The translations under genes were made by a program, and so were the position numbers. Positions 8,005-15,501 of a stretch of DNA of 33,021 nucleotides are shown in pieces (the first letter of the stretch is position 1; each line of letters begins with the position of its first letter). Below the pieces are notes generated by a model that saw only the letters and a list, made by a program, of their open reading frames with translations, did not search any database and was not told where the DNA came from. Source of the stretch: Candidatus Omnitrophota bacterium (GTDB lineage Bacteria; Omnitrophota; Gorgyraeia; Zapsychrales; Zapsychraceae); contig JAKQLT010000217.1 in assembly GCA_029567025.1 (NCBI GenBank), forward strand, positions 1-33,021, read 5' to 3'.

Positions 8005-9139
8005 TCGGCCGCGTCTCATTCAAACACTGCAAAAAGTTGTTTCCTATAATTCTGAAAATCCGCCGGGAAATGAATTAGTCTTATCTCGTTTTATCGCCCA
8101 AGATATGAGATCGCTTGGGCTTGATGTGAAATTATATTCTTTTGCCAAAAATCGGCCGAATGTTATCGTCACATTAAAAGGAACATTTGAACGAGAAAAA
8201 GCGCAAAAACAAGCTCTTTTAATTACGCCGCATATTGACACTGTGCCGGCCGGAAAGGGATGGAAATATCATCCGTTAAGCGGTACTATTTCTGGCGGAA
8301 AAATTTACGGTCGAGGCACAAGTGATGATAAAGGAAATTTAGCCTCTTGTATGGAAGTCATGCGCGGTTTAGTTGAGGATAAAATAAAATTGCGTAAAGA
8401 TGTGATTTTAGCCGCGACGGTTGATGAAGAAACAGGAAGCCATTATGGCATAAAACCGCTTTTGGATAAAAAAATATTACGTCCGAAAATTGCGCTTGTC
8501 TTAGATTCTGATGAAGGCGACGCGATTGTCGCTCAAAAAGGATTGATGCATATTCGGATTCAGATTTTTGGAAAAAAAGCGCATGGCGCGTATAATTGGA
8601 AAGGTGTTAATGCGATTGAAATCGCGACGAAAATTATTACGCAATTAAAACAGATGGCTTTTAAATATAAAAAACATCCTTTATTGCGGCCTCCGACGGT
8701 AAATATCGGGACGATTAAAGGCGGTGACAAGGTCAATATCGTTGCGGATTTTTGTGAGTTTTCGGTTGATATTCGTTATTTGCCTGGCATGAATCCGCGC
8801 AATATTTTAAAAGAAGTAAAACATATTATTCGGAAATATATTTCAAAATTTAAAATTCTCGTTGATGATTTACAGTTTCCGTATGAAATAAGTGCGGAAA
8901 ACTCAGCTGTAAAATTGTATGTGGAAACAATCAGAAAATATGGGCTTAAAGGAAAATTAAAGGGAAGCGAAGGCGCGACCGTGATTACATTTTTTCAGGA
9001 ACATAAAATTCCAGCATTTGCATCAGGCTTTAGCGCCAGCGGCACCGCGCACGCAACCGATGAATTTATTCGCATGAACACATTATATAAAGGAACAAAA
9101 GCGCTTGAGGCGTTTATTAAAGAATATGATAAGAAATAA
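7997..9139 (+). CDS. M20 family metallopeptidase (ArgE/DapE type)
   Basis: This 380-residue enzyme belongs to the dinuclear-zinc M20 amidohydrolases, which deacylate amino acids or cleave dipeptides in the cytoplasm. Metal and catalytic residues are visible: His79 and Asp81 in HIDTVP, Asp110 in GRGTSDDKG, and Glu144-Glu145 in VDEETG. A dimerisation domain follows at about residues 175-285 and a C-terminal His lies in GTAHATDEF. The substrate cannot be told from sequence; DapE, ArgE and carboxypeptidase G2-like activities are all possible. It starts inside the preceding gene and overlaps the next by 14 bases. Confidence 0.88.
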   Translation: MINRPRLIQTLQKVVSYNSENPPGNELVLSRFIAQDMRSLGLDVKLYSFAKNRPNVIVTLKGTFEREKAQKQALLITPHIDTVPAGKGWKYHPLSGTISGGKIYGRGTSDDKGNLASCMEVMRGLVEDKIKLRKDVILAATVDEETGSHYGIKPLLDKKILRPKIALVLDSDEGDAIVAQKGLMHIRIQIFGKKAHGAYNWKGVNAIEIATKIITQLKQMAFKYKKHPLLRPPTVNIGTIKGGDKVNIVADFCEFSVDIRYLPGMNPRNILKEVKHIIRKYISKFKILVDDLQFPYEISAENSAVKLYVETIRKYGLKGKLKGSEGATVITFFQEHKIPAFASGFSASGTAHATDEFIRMNTLYKGTKALEAFIKEYDKK

Positions 9140-9848
9140 GAACATTTTTTTATCTGCAATAATTGTTTTTATGTGCTTTTGGGTTTCGCCGACGCAAGGA
9201 GAAGAAAGAAATTTTTTTGGTGAAACGATTTCCTATCGCATAAAACAATTAGGCATGTCAGGAACCGCGACTTTAACGATTGACGGGCTCACAACGATTG
9301 AAGGCAAAGAAGCGCTGCTCATTACTTTTGTCGCTAAAGGATTTACGTTTTTTGATGAGGAAAAAATATATTTGGATCCAAAAACCTATTATCCGATTAT
9401 CGTAAAACGAGATTTAGATATTTTTGGCAATAAAGAAAAAATTGTGGAATATTATGATAATGAAAAAGGTTCTGTAAAAATTATTAATTCTCAAGATCCT
9501 CATAAGCCGCGCATTATTGAAAAAGGTAAGCCTATTGAAAATATTTACGGATTTATTTATCGTCAGCGTATTAAAGGGACATTTCATATAGGAGATGAGT
9601 TTTCTGTTCAGTTTCCGACACAAGAAGTGACGATTAAAGCGGTTGATATACAAAAAATGAATGTGGCTAAGGAAGATTATGAAGTTGTTTTTATGCAAGG
9701 CAAACCACGTAATCTTAAAATTTATTTTGATATAAGCGAAAATAAAATTCCTGTTCGTCTGGAAGGCACGTTTGGTTTTGGCGGCGCGGTAATGATTATG
9801 ACCGATTATAAAGAGACCAAAGACCAAAGACCAAAGACTAAAGACTAA
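9126..9848 (+). CDS. Exported DUF3108 family protein
   Basis: The 240-residue product starts best at ATG 9126, which gives a clean signal peptide (MIRNKN, a hydrophobic stretch, then a cut near TQG/EE). A TTG at 9105 would spoil it. The mature part matches DUF3108: GETISYRIKQLGMSGTATLTI, then alternating beta-strand segments ending in VRLEGTFGFGGAVMIMTDY. The family is periplasmic and of unknown function. The last eleven residues (ETKDQRPKTKD) are encoded by 7-base repeats at the edge of the inserted element that follows, so the original C-terminus was probably near the DYK. Confidence 0.8.
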   Translation: MIRNKNIFLSAIIVFMCFWVSPTQGEERNFFGETISYRIKQLGMSGTATLTIDGLTTIEGKEALLITFVAKGFTFFDEEKIYLDPKTYYPIIVKRDLDIFGNKEKIVEYYDNEKGSVKIINSQDPHKPRIIEKGKPIENIYGFIYRQRIKGTFHIGDEFSVQFPTQEVTIKAVDIQKMNVAKEDYEVVFMQGKPRNLKIYFDISENKIPVRLEGTFGFGGAVMIMTDYKETKDQRPKTKD

Positions 9849-9849
9849 A
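9815..9849 (+). repeat. Left 7-mer array of the IVS-like element
   Basis: Five tandem 7-base units lie here: GACCAAA three times, then GACTAAA twice. They overlap the 3' end and stop codon of the DUF3108 gene. Related units in the opposite orientation (GGTCATT, GGTCGTT, and variants) follow the next gene at 10214-10244, making an inverted flank around it. Confidence 0.85.
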
Positions 9850-9853
9850 AAAC

Positions 9854-10213
9854 ATGAGAGATTATAGAAATATTAATGCGTATAAGCATGCTGATGAATT
9901 GGCAATTGAAGTTTATAAAACAACAAAGAATTTCCCGAAGGGAGAATCTTTCGGTCTTATATCTTAATTAAGAAGGGCGGCAGTTTCAGTTGCAGCTAAT
10001 ATTGTAGGAGGCTCCAGTCGTCAACATAAAAAAGATTATTTAAATTTTCTTTTTGTATCAAGAGGATCTTTATGTGAAACAGATTATTTGTTAAATTTGT
10101 CTTTTAAATTGGGTTATCTAAAAGCAAATGAGTTTGACCTATTAGATGAGAAAAGAAAGGAAGTGGCAAAAACGCTATTTGGCCTTATTGAATCTGTCAA
10201 AAAAGAAGTTTAG
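9854..10213 (+). pseudogene. Four-helix-bundle (23S rRNA IVS-like) protein with an internal stop
   Basis: Read through one TAA at 9965-9967, the frame from ATG 9854 to TAG 10211 gives 119 residues, the full length of the IVS/S23 four-helix-bundle family. The N-terminal part MRDYRNINAYKHADELAIEVY and the part after the stop, LRRAAVSVAANIVGG, match the family on both sides. The stop replaces the glutamine normally found before LRRAA, consistent with a single CAA-to-TAA change. These proteins are encoded in rRNA intervening sequences and by stand-alone mobile-looking units. The flanking inverted 7-mers support the latter here. The gene is probably dead, though very recently. Confidence 0.8.
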
Positions 10214-10244
10214 GTCATTGGTCGTTGGTCTTTTGTCATTAGTC
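10214..10244 (+). repeat. Right 7-mer array of the IVS-like element
   Basis: GGTCATT, GGTCGTT, GGTCTTTT and GTCATTA units, then GTC, follow directly on the IVS-like stop codon. They are inverted relative to the array at 9815-9849. The array ends 7 bases before the trpB start, leaving no ribosome-binding site for trpB. Confidence 0.85.
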
Positions 10245-10251
10245 TAAAAAT

Positions 10252-11427
10252 ATGTTATCTAACAAAAATGGGCGATTTGGGCAATTCGGCGGAAGATTTG
10301 TTCCCGAGACACTCATGTCTTTATTAGAAGACCTTGAGAAAGTTTATTTTTCTTTGAAGAAAGATAAAAAATTTCATGCGGAACTTGATTTCTATTTAAA
10401 AGAATTTGCCGGCCGTCCCACTAATCTTTATCATGCCAAACGCTTAAGCGCGTATTATAAAACGCTTAAAATTTATCTTAAACGCGAAGATTTGCTGCAT
10501 ACCGGCGCGCATAAAATCAATAATACATTAGGCCAGATTCTTGTTGCTAAACGGATGGGAAAAGCGCGTATTATCGCCGAGACTGGCGCCGGACAGCATG
10601 GTGTCGCGACCGCGGCTGTGGCCGCGCTTTTTGGCTTAAAATGCGAAGTTTATATGGGTGAAGAAGATATGAAACGTCAGGCGCTTAATGTTTATCGTAT
10701 GCAATTATTCGGCGCAAAAGTTATTCCGGTTACCAGCGGATCAAAAACGCTTAAAGATGCGATGAACGAAGCGATTCGTGATTGGGTCACAAATGTTCAC
10801 AATACATTTTATTTAATTGGCTCCGTCGCCGGGCCTCATCCTTATCCGACGATGGTTCGCGATTTTCAATCGGTTATTGGCCAAGAAGCGCGCGCGCAAT
10901 TTTTAAAGAAAGAAAAATCCTTGCCGGATTATGTTTTAGCTTGTGTCGGAGGTGGAAGTAATGCCATGGGAATTTTTCATGCTTTTTATAATGATAAGAA
11001 AGTTAAATTTATCGGCGTTGAGGCTGCCGGACACGGATTAAATACACAACAACATTCAGCTTCTTTGCATAAAGGACATTTAGGCGTTTTGCATGGAAGT
11101 AAAAGTCAAGTATTGCAAACCTCCAACGGTCAGATAAAACTTGCGTATTCAATTGCCGCGGGGCTTGATTATCCTGGCGTTGGACCGGAACATTCTTTTT
11201 ATAAGGAAAGCGGCCGCGCCCAATATGTGGCTGTAACGGATAAAGAAGCGGTTTCGGCACTTAAGCTTTTATCTAAAGTGGAAGGAATTATTCCAGCGAT
11301 GGAATCCGCGCATGCGCTTAGTTATTTAGAGAAATTAGCGAAGAAGGTAAAAGATAAGGCTTCTGTGATTGTTTGTTTGTCCGGTCGTGGCGATAAAGAT
11401 ATGGAAACGATCAAGAATTTTATTTAG
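10252..11427 (+). CDS. trpB: Tryptophan synthase beta chain
   Basis: TrpB condenses indole with serine using pyridoxal phosphate, in complex with TrpA. The 391-residue product has the N-terminal GRFGQFGGRFVPETLM, the PLP lysine Lys88 in HTGAHKINN, the indole-site Glu in AETGAGQHG, the phosphate-binding CVGGGSNAMG and the C-terminal CLSGRGDKD. Length is typical (about 395) and it is the classical TrpB1 form. The ATG lies 7 bases after the right repeat array of the inserted element, with only TCTAAAAAT before it, so no Shine-Dalgarno is visible. Translation probably depends on upstream reading or an AU-rich leader. Confidence 0.96.
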   Translation: MLSNKNGRFGQFGGRFVPETLMSLLEDLEKVYFSLKKDKKFHAELDFYLKEFAGRPTNLYHAKRLSAYYKTLKIYLKREDLLHTGAHKINNTLGQILVAKRMGKARIIAETGAGQHGVATAAVAALFGLKCEVYMGEEDMKRQALNVYRMQLFGAKVIPVTSGSKTLKDAMNEAIRDWVTNVHNTFYLIGSVAGPHPYPTMVRDFQSVIGQEARAQFLKKEKSLPDYVLACVGGGSNAMGIFHAFYNDKKVKFIGVEAAGHGLNTQQHSASLHKGHLGVLHGSKSQVLQTSNGQIKLAYSIAAGLDYPGVGPEHSFYKESGRAQYVAVTDKEAVSALKLLSKVEGIIPAMESAHALSYLEKLAKKVKDKASVIVCLSGRGDKDMETIKNFI

Positions 11428-11433
11428 TTTTTT

Positions 11434-11514
11434 TGTCATCCTTGTGGATGCAGGGAACTCAGATTTGAAAAGGTTGTGGCAATAAAAGAGATTCCTGCCT
11501 GTGCAGGAATGACA
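11434..11514. repeat. TGTCATCC...GGAATGACA interspersed repeat
   Basis: The element has inverted ends (TGTCATCC at 11434 and GGAATGACA at 11506-11514). It contains an 8-base inverted repeat ATTCCTGC/GCAGGAAT at 11491-11510. It fills the gap between trpB and trpA. A related element lies at 32377-32451. It is a REP- or MITE-like family without coding content. An ATG reading out of it would add a false N-terminus to TrpA. Confidence 0.7.
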
Positions 11515-11523
11515 GATAGGAAA

Positions 11524-12321
11524 ATGATGAATCGCATTGATGAAAAATTTAAAGAATTAAAAGCGAAAAAAAAGAAGGCGTTTATTGCTTTTATAACAGC
11601 CGGTTATCCGGATTTAAAAACAACAAAAGAATTAGTTTTATCATTTGCTCGCGTTGGCGTTGATATTATTGAACTCGGTGTTCCGTTTTCTGATCCTTTA
11701 GCTGATGGCCCAACTATTCAAACAGCGTCTTATAAAGCGCTGCAAAAAGGCATAACATTAGAGAAAATTTTAAAATTAGTCGCTGAAATTAGGGAAATTT
11801 CTCAAATCCCGATTGTCCTTATGAGTTATTATAATCCAATTTTTTATTATGGTGAAAAACGTTTTGTTGAATGTGCGAAAAAATGCGGTGTAGATGGCGT
11901 AATTATTCCGGATTTGCCGCCGGAAGAAGCAAAAAATTTAATCGTTACAGCTAAAAAGAATGATTTTTCAACTGTGTTTTTTCTTTCGCCGACAACAAAA
12001 AAACCGCGCATAAAAAATATTGTGAATGCCTCAAGTGGTTTTATTTATTTTGTTTCAGTTTCAGGCGTGACAGGCGTACGTAATCAGTTTTCATCATCGA
12101 TTAAAGGAAAAATTATCGCGGTAAAGAAAATAACAAAAAAACCGATTTGTATTGGTTTTGGTATTTCAACGCCTCAACAAGTTAAAACAATGTCGCAAAT
12201 TTCTGACGGCGTTATTGTCGGAAGCGCGATTGTCAGTGAAATTTTAAAGCATGAAGGAAGAAAAGATCTTGTTCGAAAAGTTTCTTTTTTTGTCTCTCAA
12301 TTAACCAGCGAATTATCCTAA
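11524..12321 (+). CDS. trpA: Tryptophan synthase alpha chain
   Basis: TrpA splits indole-3-glycerol phosphate and channels indole to TrpB. From ATG 11524 (or the adjacent ATG 11527) the product has 265 residues, the family's usual length. It begins MMNRIDEKFKELKAKKKKAF. An in-frame ATG-like start at 11476 would prefix residues encoded by the interspersed repeat and is rejected. Catalytic Glu and Asp lie in DIIELGVPFSDPLADGP, with the phosphate site near GFGIST and GVIVGSAIV. It pairs with trpB just upstream. M16 peptidase follows after 5 bases. Confidence 0.95.
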   Translation: MMNRIDEKFKELKAKKKKAFIAFITAGYPDLKTTKELVLSFARVGVDIIELGVPFSDPLADGPTIQTASYKALQKGITLEKILKLVAEIREISQIPIVLMSYYNPIFYYGEKRFVECAKKCGVDGVIIPDLPPEEAKNLIVTAKKNDFSTVFFLSPTTKKPRIKNIVNASSGFIYFVSVSGVTGVRNQFSSSIKGKIIAVKKITKKPICIGFGISTPQQVKTMSQISDGVIVGSAIVSEILKHEGRKDLVRKVSFFVSQLTSELS

Positions 12322-12326
12322 TCAGT

Positions 12327-13613
12327 ATGTATCAAAAAGAAATCTTACAAAATGGTTTTCGTCTTGTAACCCATCAGATGCCTAAACGCGATAGCGTTTC
12401 TTTGGGTTTTTGGTTTGGCGTCGGAGGGCGGCATGAAACATTGTCTCAAAAAGGGCTGGCCCATGTCATAGAGCATATGGCCTTTAAGGGAAGCCGAAAA
12501 TATTCATCGCGAGAAATTAAAGAGCGCGTTGAAGGCGTCGGCGGTATGCTTAATGCCTTTACGTCAGAAGAACAAACGTGTTTTTTTGCAAAAGTCCCAT
12601 CAAAATTTTTAAAAGAGGCCTTTGATGTTTTGTCTGATATTTCGTTTTTTCCGCAATGGAGACAGAAGGATTTTATAAAAGAAAAATCCGTTATTATGGA
12701 AGAAATAAAAATGTATCACGATCAGCCGCAATATTTGGTTATGGAATTATTGCATAAACTTTTGTGGCCGAATAATTCTTTAGGCGCGCCTCTTGCCGGA
12801 ACCGTTGATTCTGTCGCCGGGCTAACGTTAGAGGATCTTAAAAGTTTTCATCATAATTATTATCATTCCGGAAATGCTGTTTTGGTGGTGTGCGGAGATG
12901 TTTGCCATAGGGAAGTTAAAAAAATAGTAAAAAAGAAATTAGCGTCTTTAAAAAAACAAGAAGTATTGTTTTTTGATAAAGTGAATGAAGCTTTTTCCTC
13001 CCCGCGTATTCATTGTTATAAAAAAGATATCGAACAAACGCATTTGGCCATAGGGTTTCCTTCTTATGCCTATAGGGATGAGAGAAAATACGCGTTAGAA
13101 CTTTTGTCTATTATTTTAGGAGAAAATATGTCGAGCCGTTTGTTTGCGCAAGTGCGCGAGAAAAAAGGGCTGGCGTATGCTATTCAATCTAAGGAAAAAA
13201 CTTTTGAGGACACAGGATTTTTTGTGATACGTGCAGGGGTGGATAATAAAAAAGTTGTTGAAGCCACCGATGTTATTTTAAAAGAACTTATTAAAATAAA
13301 AGAAAAAAGCATTTCTTCCGATGAGCTTATTCGCGCGCGTGAGTATAAAATAGGACATCTCTTATTAGAAATAGAAGATACGTTAGAGCATATGTTATGG
13401 TTAGGAGAACATCTAATCTTTCGAAATAAAATAGAGTCTGTCAAAAATCTTGTAGAGAAATTTAAGAAAATAGGAAAGAAAGATATTGGCTACGTGGCGC
13501 AAGATATTTTTAAGCATAATAAACTAACTTTAGCGATTATCGGTCCTGTGGAAGAAAAAGATGAAAAGAAATTAAATGACTTTGCCTCACCCCGGGGATG
13601 GGGCAAGGGTTAG
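12327..13613 (+). CDS. M16 family zinc peptidase (processing-protease type)
   Basis: This 428-residue single-unit M16 peptidase has the inverted zinc motif HVIEH (His46, Glu49, His50) with the third ligand Glu126 in IMEEIKMYHD. The C-terminal half contains the inactive second M16 domain with a YAIQSKEKTF-type segment. It resembles PqqL/YmxG-like enzymes that cut peptides, often near the envelope. No signal peptide is seen. The last residues (ASPRGWGKG) are encoded by a degenerate copy of the GC-rich palindrome, so the ancestral C-terminus was likely shorter. Its stop overlaps the stop of the convergent secretin gene. Confidence 0.9.
   Translation: MYQKEILQNGFRLVTHQMPKRDSVSLGFWFGVGGRHETLSQKGLAHVIEHMAFKGSRKYSSREIKERVEGVGGMLNAFTSEEQTCFFAKVPSKFLKEAFDVLSDISFFPQWRQKDFIKEKSVIMEEIKMYHDQPQYLVMELLHKLLWPNNSLGAPLAGTVDSVAGLTLEDLKSFHHNYYHSGNAVLVVCGDVCHREVKKIVKKKLASLKKQEVLFFDKVNEAFSSPRIHCYKKDIEQTHLAIGFPSYAYRDERKYALELLSIILGENMSSRLFAQVREKKGLAYAIQSKEKTFEDTGFFVIRAGVDNKKVVEATDVILKELIKIKEKSISSDELIRAREYKIGHLLLEIEDTLEHMLWLGEHLIFRNKIESVKNLVEKFKKIGKKDIGYVAQDIFKHNKLTLAIIGPVEEKDEKKLNDFASPRGWGKG
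13585..13611. repeat. GC-rich palindrome, copy 2 (inside the M16 3' end)
   Basis: A degenerate copy (CCTCACCCCGGGGATGGGG, then CAAGGGTT) of the intergenic palindrome lies within the last codons of the M16 gene and reaches the stop of the convergent secretin gene. It shows that these elements insert at gene ends and can add codons. Confidence 0.6.
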
Positions 13614-14959
13614 TCGATTTTTATAATTTTCGGTGTGATGAAAATAAGAAGGTCTCGGTTGGTTTTTTCTTTAGATTTATGTTTAAATAAATTCCCCACA
13701 ACAGGAATGCTTCCTAAGACAGGAACTTTAGAAACAGTTTCCACCGTTTTTTCTTTTATTAGCCCGCCGATAACCAGCGTGTCATTATTTCTCACGGTTA
13801 CTTTTGTAGAAGCGGATTGTGTATAAAATATGGGAATCGTCGCATCCATGCCAGAGGCGGAAGAGAAATTACGCTCGCCGACTTTTTCGCTGATTTCTGG
13901 AGTGGCTTCAAGGGTTACAAATTCATTATTATTGATTTTGGGCGTTACGTTTAAAACCACGCCATATTCCATCCAGTCAAACCCTGTAATTTCCCATTGC
14001 CCGATTTCTCCGCTGTAAGAATATTTAGGAACCGGGTCCTGGCTGACGACCTCAATTTTTGCTGGATTATTATCTAATGTCGTAATTCTTGGAGCTGAAA
14101 GCATTTTTGTGTCTTTGTCTTCAAAAAGAGCTTGCATCACAATAGAAAAATCTGAAGCATCCAAAGTCCCGAAGCTAAAAATATTGCTGATTTTTGGATC
14201 ATAAGGGCCTCCGGGATAGGCTTCTATAGCTGACGGGAAATCATCCGAGAAATAACGGGTATTTTTAGATTTTTTGTTAAAAGGAAATGTTGTAGCTTTT
14301 TTAGCGCCTATGGCTGTCCCAGAGATATTCCATTTAATACCGAGATTTTTTGATGCGTCTGCGTTGGTTTCAACGACTTTGACTTCAATAAGCACTTGCG
14401 GAATTTGCTCGTCTAAAAATTCTAAGCTATTTTCAAGGATTTTTAAATTAGCCACCGTGTCTGTTGCAATAACAATATTTGTCCTTTCGTCAACGACTAA
14501 TCGTCCGCGTTCTCCCAATAATTGGGTTAAAATATCTTTAACTGCTGTTACTTTCGCGAAATTAAGTTTAAAACGACGCGTTGTGATTGTTTCCTGGTCT
14601 TGTAAAAGAGGAGACGAGAGTGGATTTGGGTTCGCTTCTTTGGCCAATTCTTCTAAAGAATTGATAGTACGTTCAATCCCCATAATAGCGAGTAATGAAT
14701 CATTGACCGTTACAGTATTATTTTTTTCATCAATGAGGATTTCGCCGTTTTCTGTTAAAAGTTTTGATAAGGAGTCTTTAAAATCAGCGATTTTGATATG
14801 TTTGGGTTGAAAAGAGCGCGTGACCCAGCGGCTCGAGGATGGCGTTTTTATAACATTGTCGTTATCGGACAAAGAAGACGTTCCTTGCGCCCGTCCTAAA
14901 GAAGAAAAGCAAAAGATAAAGATAATAAAAAATATTAGAAATAATTTTAAATTTTTAAT
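13610..14959 (-). CDS. Small secretin (type II/III secretion or pilus outer-membrane channel family)
   Basis: The C-terminal half is a secretin domain: VLIEVKVVETNADASKNLGI, then TLVIGGLIKEKTVETVSKVP, then VLGSIPVVGNLFKHK and DLLIFITPKII, the membrane-spanning signature. Two N-domain repeats precede it (RSFQPKHIKIADF and RRFKLNFAKVTAVKDIL). Reading upstream of TTG 14872 the frame stays open and encodes a signal peptide (KNLKLFLIFFIIFIFCFSS, ending GRAQ). No ATG or GTG exists there. An ATT at 14959, six bases after AAAGGA, is the best start, giving 449 residues. A promoter at 14990-15018 supports it. At under 450 residues it is short for GspD or PilQ. No other secretion genes are adjacent. Confidence 0.85.
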   Translation of the reverse strand: MKNLKLFLIFFIIFIFCFSSLGRAQGTSSLSDNDNVIKTPSSSRWVTRSFQPKHIKIADFKDSLSKLLTENGEILIDEKNNTVTVNDSLLAIMGIERTINSLEELAKEANPNPLSSPLLQDQETITTRRFKLNFAKVTAVKDILTQLLGERGRLVVDERTNIVIATDTVANLKILENSLEFLDEQIPQVLIEVKVVETNADASKNLGIKWNISGTAIGAKKATTFPFNKKSKNTRYFSDDFPSAIEAYPGGPYDPKISNIFSFGTLDASDFSIVMQALFEDKDTKMLSAPRITTLDNNPAKIEVVSQDPVPKYSYSGEIGQWEITGFDWMEYGVVLNVTPKINNNEFVTLEATPEISEKVGERNFSSASGMDATIPIFYTQSASTKVTVRNNDTLVIGGLIKEKTVETVSKVPVLGSIPVVGNLFKHKSKEKTNRDLLIFITPKIIKID

Positions 14960-14989
14960 AGCGCGTCCTTTTTTTAAAAAATCATTTTC

Positions 14990-15018
14990 ATTATAGGCAG
15001 ATAAAATAATGAATGCAA
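14990..15018 (-). promoter_or_regulatory. Promoter of the secretin gene
   Basis: On the minus strand TTGCAT (15013-15018) and a perfect TATAAT (14990-14995) are spaced by 17 bases. The expected start near 14983 gives a 5' leader of about 24 bases carrying AAAGGA ahead of the proposed ATT start at 14959. Confidence 0.65.
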
Positions 15019-15035
15019 TTATATTTCAATAAATT

Positions 15036-15064
15036 TTGCTAAAGGACAAAAAGTGTGGTATCTT
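15036..15064 (+). promoter_or_regulatory. Promoter of the small basic protein
   Basis: TTGCTA (15036-15041) and TATCTT (15059-15064) are separated by 17 bases. It points away from the divergent secretin promoter and leads to the small gene at 15129. Confidence 0.5.
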
Positions 15065-15128
15065 TTTAGTGAGAGTAAAAATTGGCGTGATTATTTTTAA
15101 GAAAAATTTTGATATAAAAGGAGTTAAA

Positions 15129-15218
15129 ATGACAAAGATAAAAGATATGGCAAAAAAAGTGAAAACGTGTGTGAAAAAGATTGGAAAAGAAGAGGATCGC
15201 GAAAGGCAAGAAGAGTAG
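15129..15218 (+). CDS. Lysine-rich 29-residue small protein
   Basis: The frame starts at ATG 15129 behind a strong AAAGGAG at 15117-15123 and encodes MTKIKDMAKKVKTCVKKIG plus an acidic tail of ten residues. It is basic and probably helical for its first 19 residues, with one Cys, and has no membrane segment. A promoter upstream and a terminator downstream make it a complete single-gene unit. I do not recognise it. Function is unknown; a nucleic-acid binder or a peptide toxin are only possibilities. Confidence 0.55.
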   Translation: MTKIKDMAKKVKTCVKKIGKEEDRERQEE

Positions 15219-15255
15219 GCTTTTTAAAATATTTGTTATTATTTTTTTATTAATT

Positions 15256-15292
15256 CCGGGCCGTTTTTATTTCTTACGGCTCGGATTTTTTT
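15256..15292 (+). terminator. Intrinsic terminator of the small-protein unit
   Basis: CCGGGCCG (15256-15263) pairs with CGGCTCGG (15277-15284), eight pairs with one G-U, around a T-rich loop. Seven T follow at 15286-15292. It closes the small gene at 15129. Confidence 0.85.
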
Positions 15293-15501
15293 GCCTGTTT
15301 CTTAACTGTTGGTAGAATAAACTCTTGATCGATTATTTCATTGGAATAAACGAGTATATGTCAACGGCCGGACCTTTTAAGAAATATTTCGTCTGCTTTA
15401 CCTTTGTTGCCCGTAGGAATTATTAAGGAATTCCTGCTTGAGGACAGGGAGGCAATGTAAAAATTTTAGTTTTTGATTGTTCGTAAAAATTAAAAAATAG
15501 T
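15293..15501. other. Non-coding stretch before the DUF4143 ATPase
   Basis: No gene or RNA is recognised between the terminator and the ATPase promoter. It contains GAATAAAC twice (near 15315 and 15341), a GGAATT/AATTCC inverted pair near 15416-15437, and CGGCCGGACC at 15365-15374. The last matches GGACCGGCCG at 16733-16742 as an inverted repeat at 9 of 10 positions, so it may be the worn end of an insertion sequence. Confidence 0.4.

Noticed and set aside
9414..9827. 137-residue open frame on the minus strand
   Set aside because: It lies opposite the DUF3108 gene and is composed of Ile/Asn/Phe-rich shadow sequence with no start signals.
9965..9967. Reassigned TAA codon (altered genetic code)
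   Set aside because: TAA ends several other well-defined genes here, including trpC and rpmB, at family-typical lengths, so the in-frame TAA is best read as a mutation.
9815..10244. Diversity-generating retroelement
   Set aside because: The IVS-like protein is related to Avd accessory proteins, but no reverse transcriptase, template repeat or variable repeat is present nearby.
11476..11523. N-terminal extension of TrpA
   Set aside because: The extra residues (IPACAGMTD) come from an interspersed repeat; the family N-terminus begins at the ATG pair at 11524-11529.
14274..14810. 178-residue open frame on the plus strand
   Set aside because: It is antisense to the secretin gene, has no ribosome site or recognisable domain, and mirrors the secretin codon pattern.
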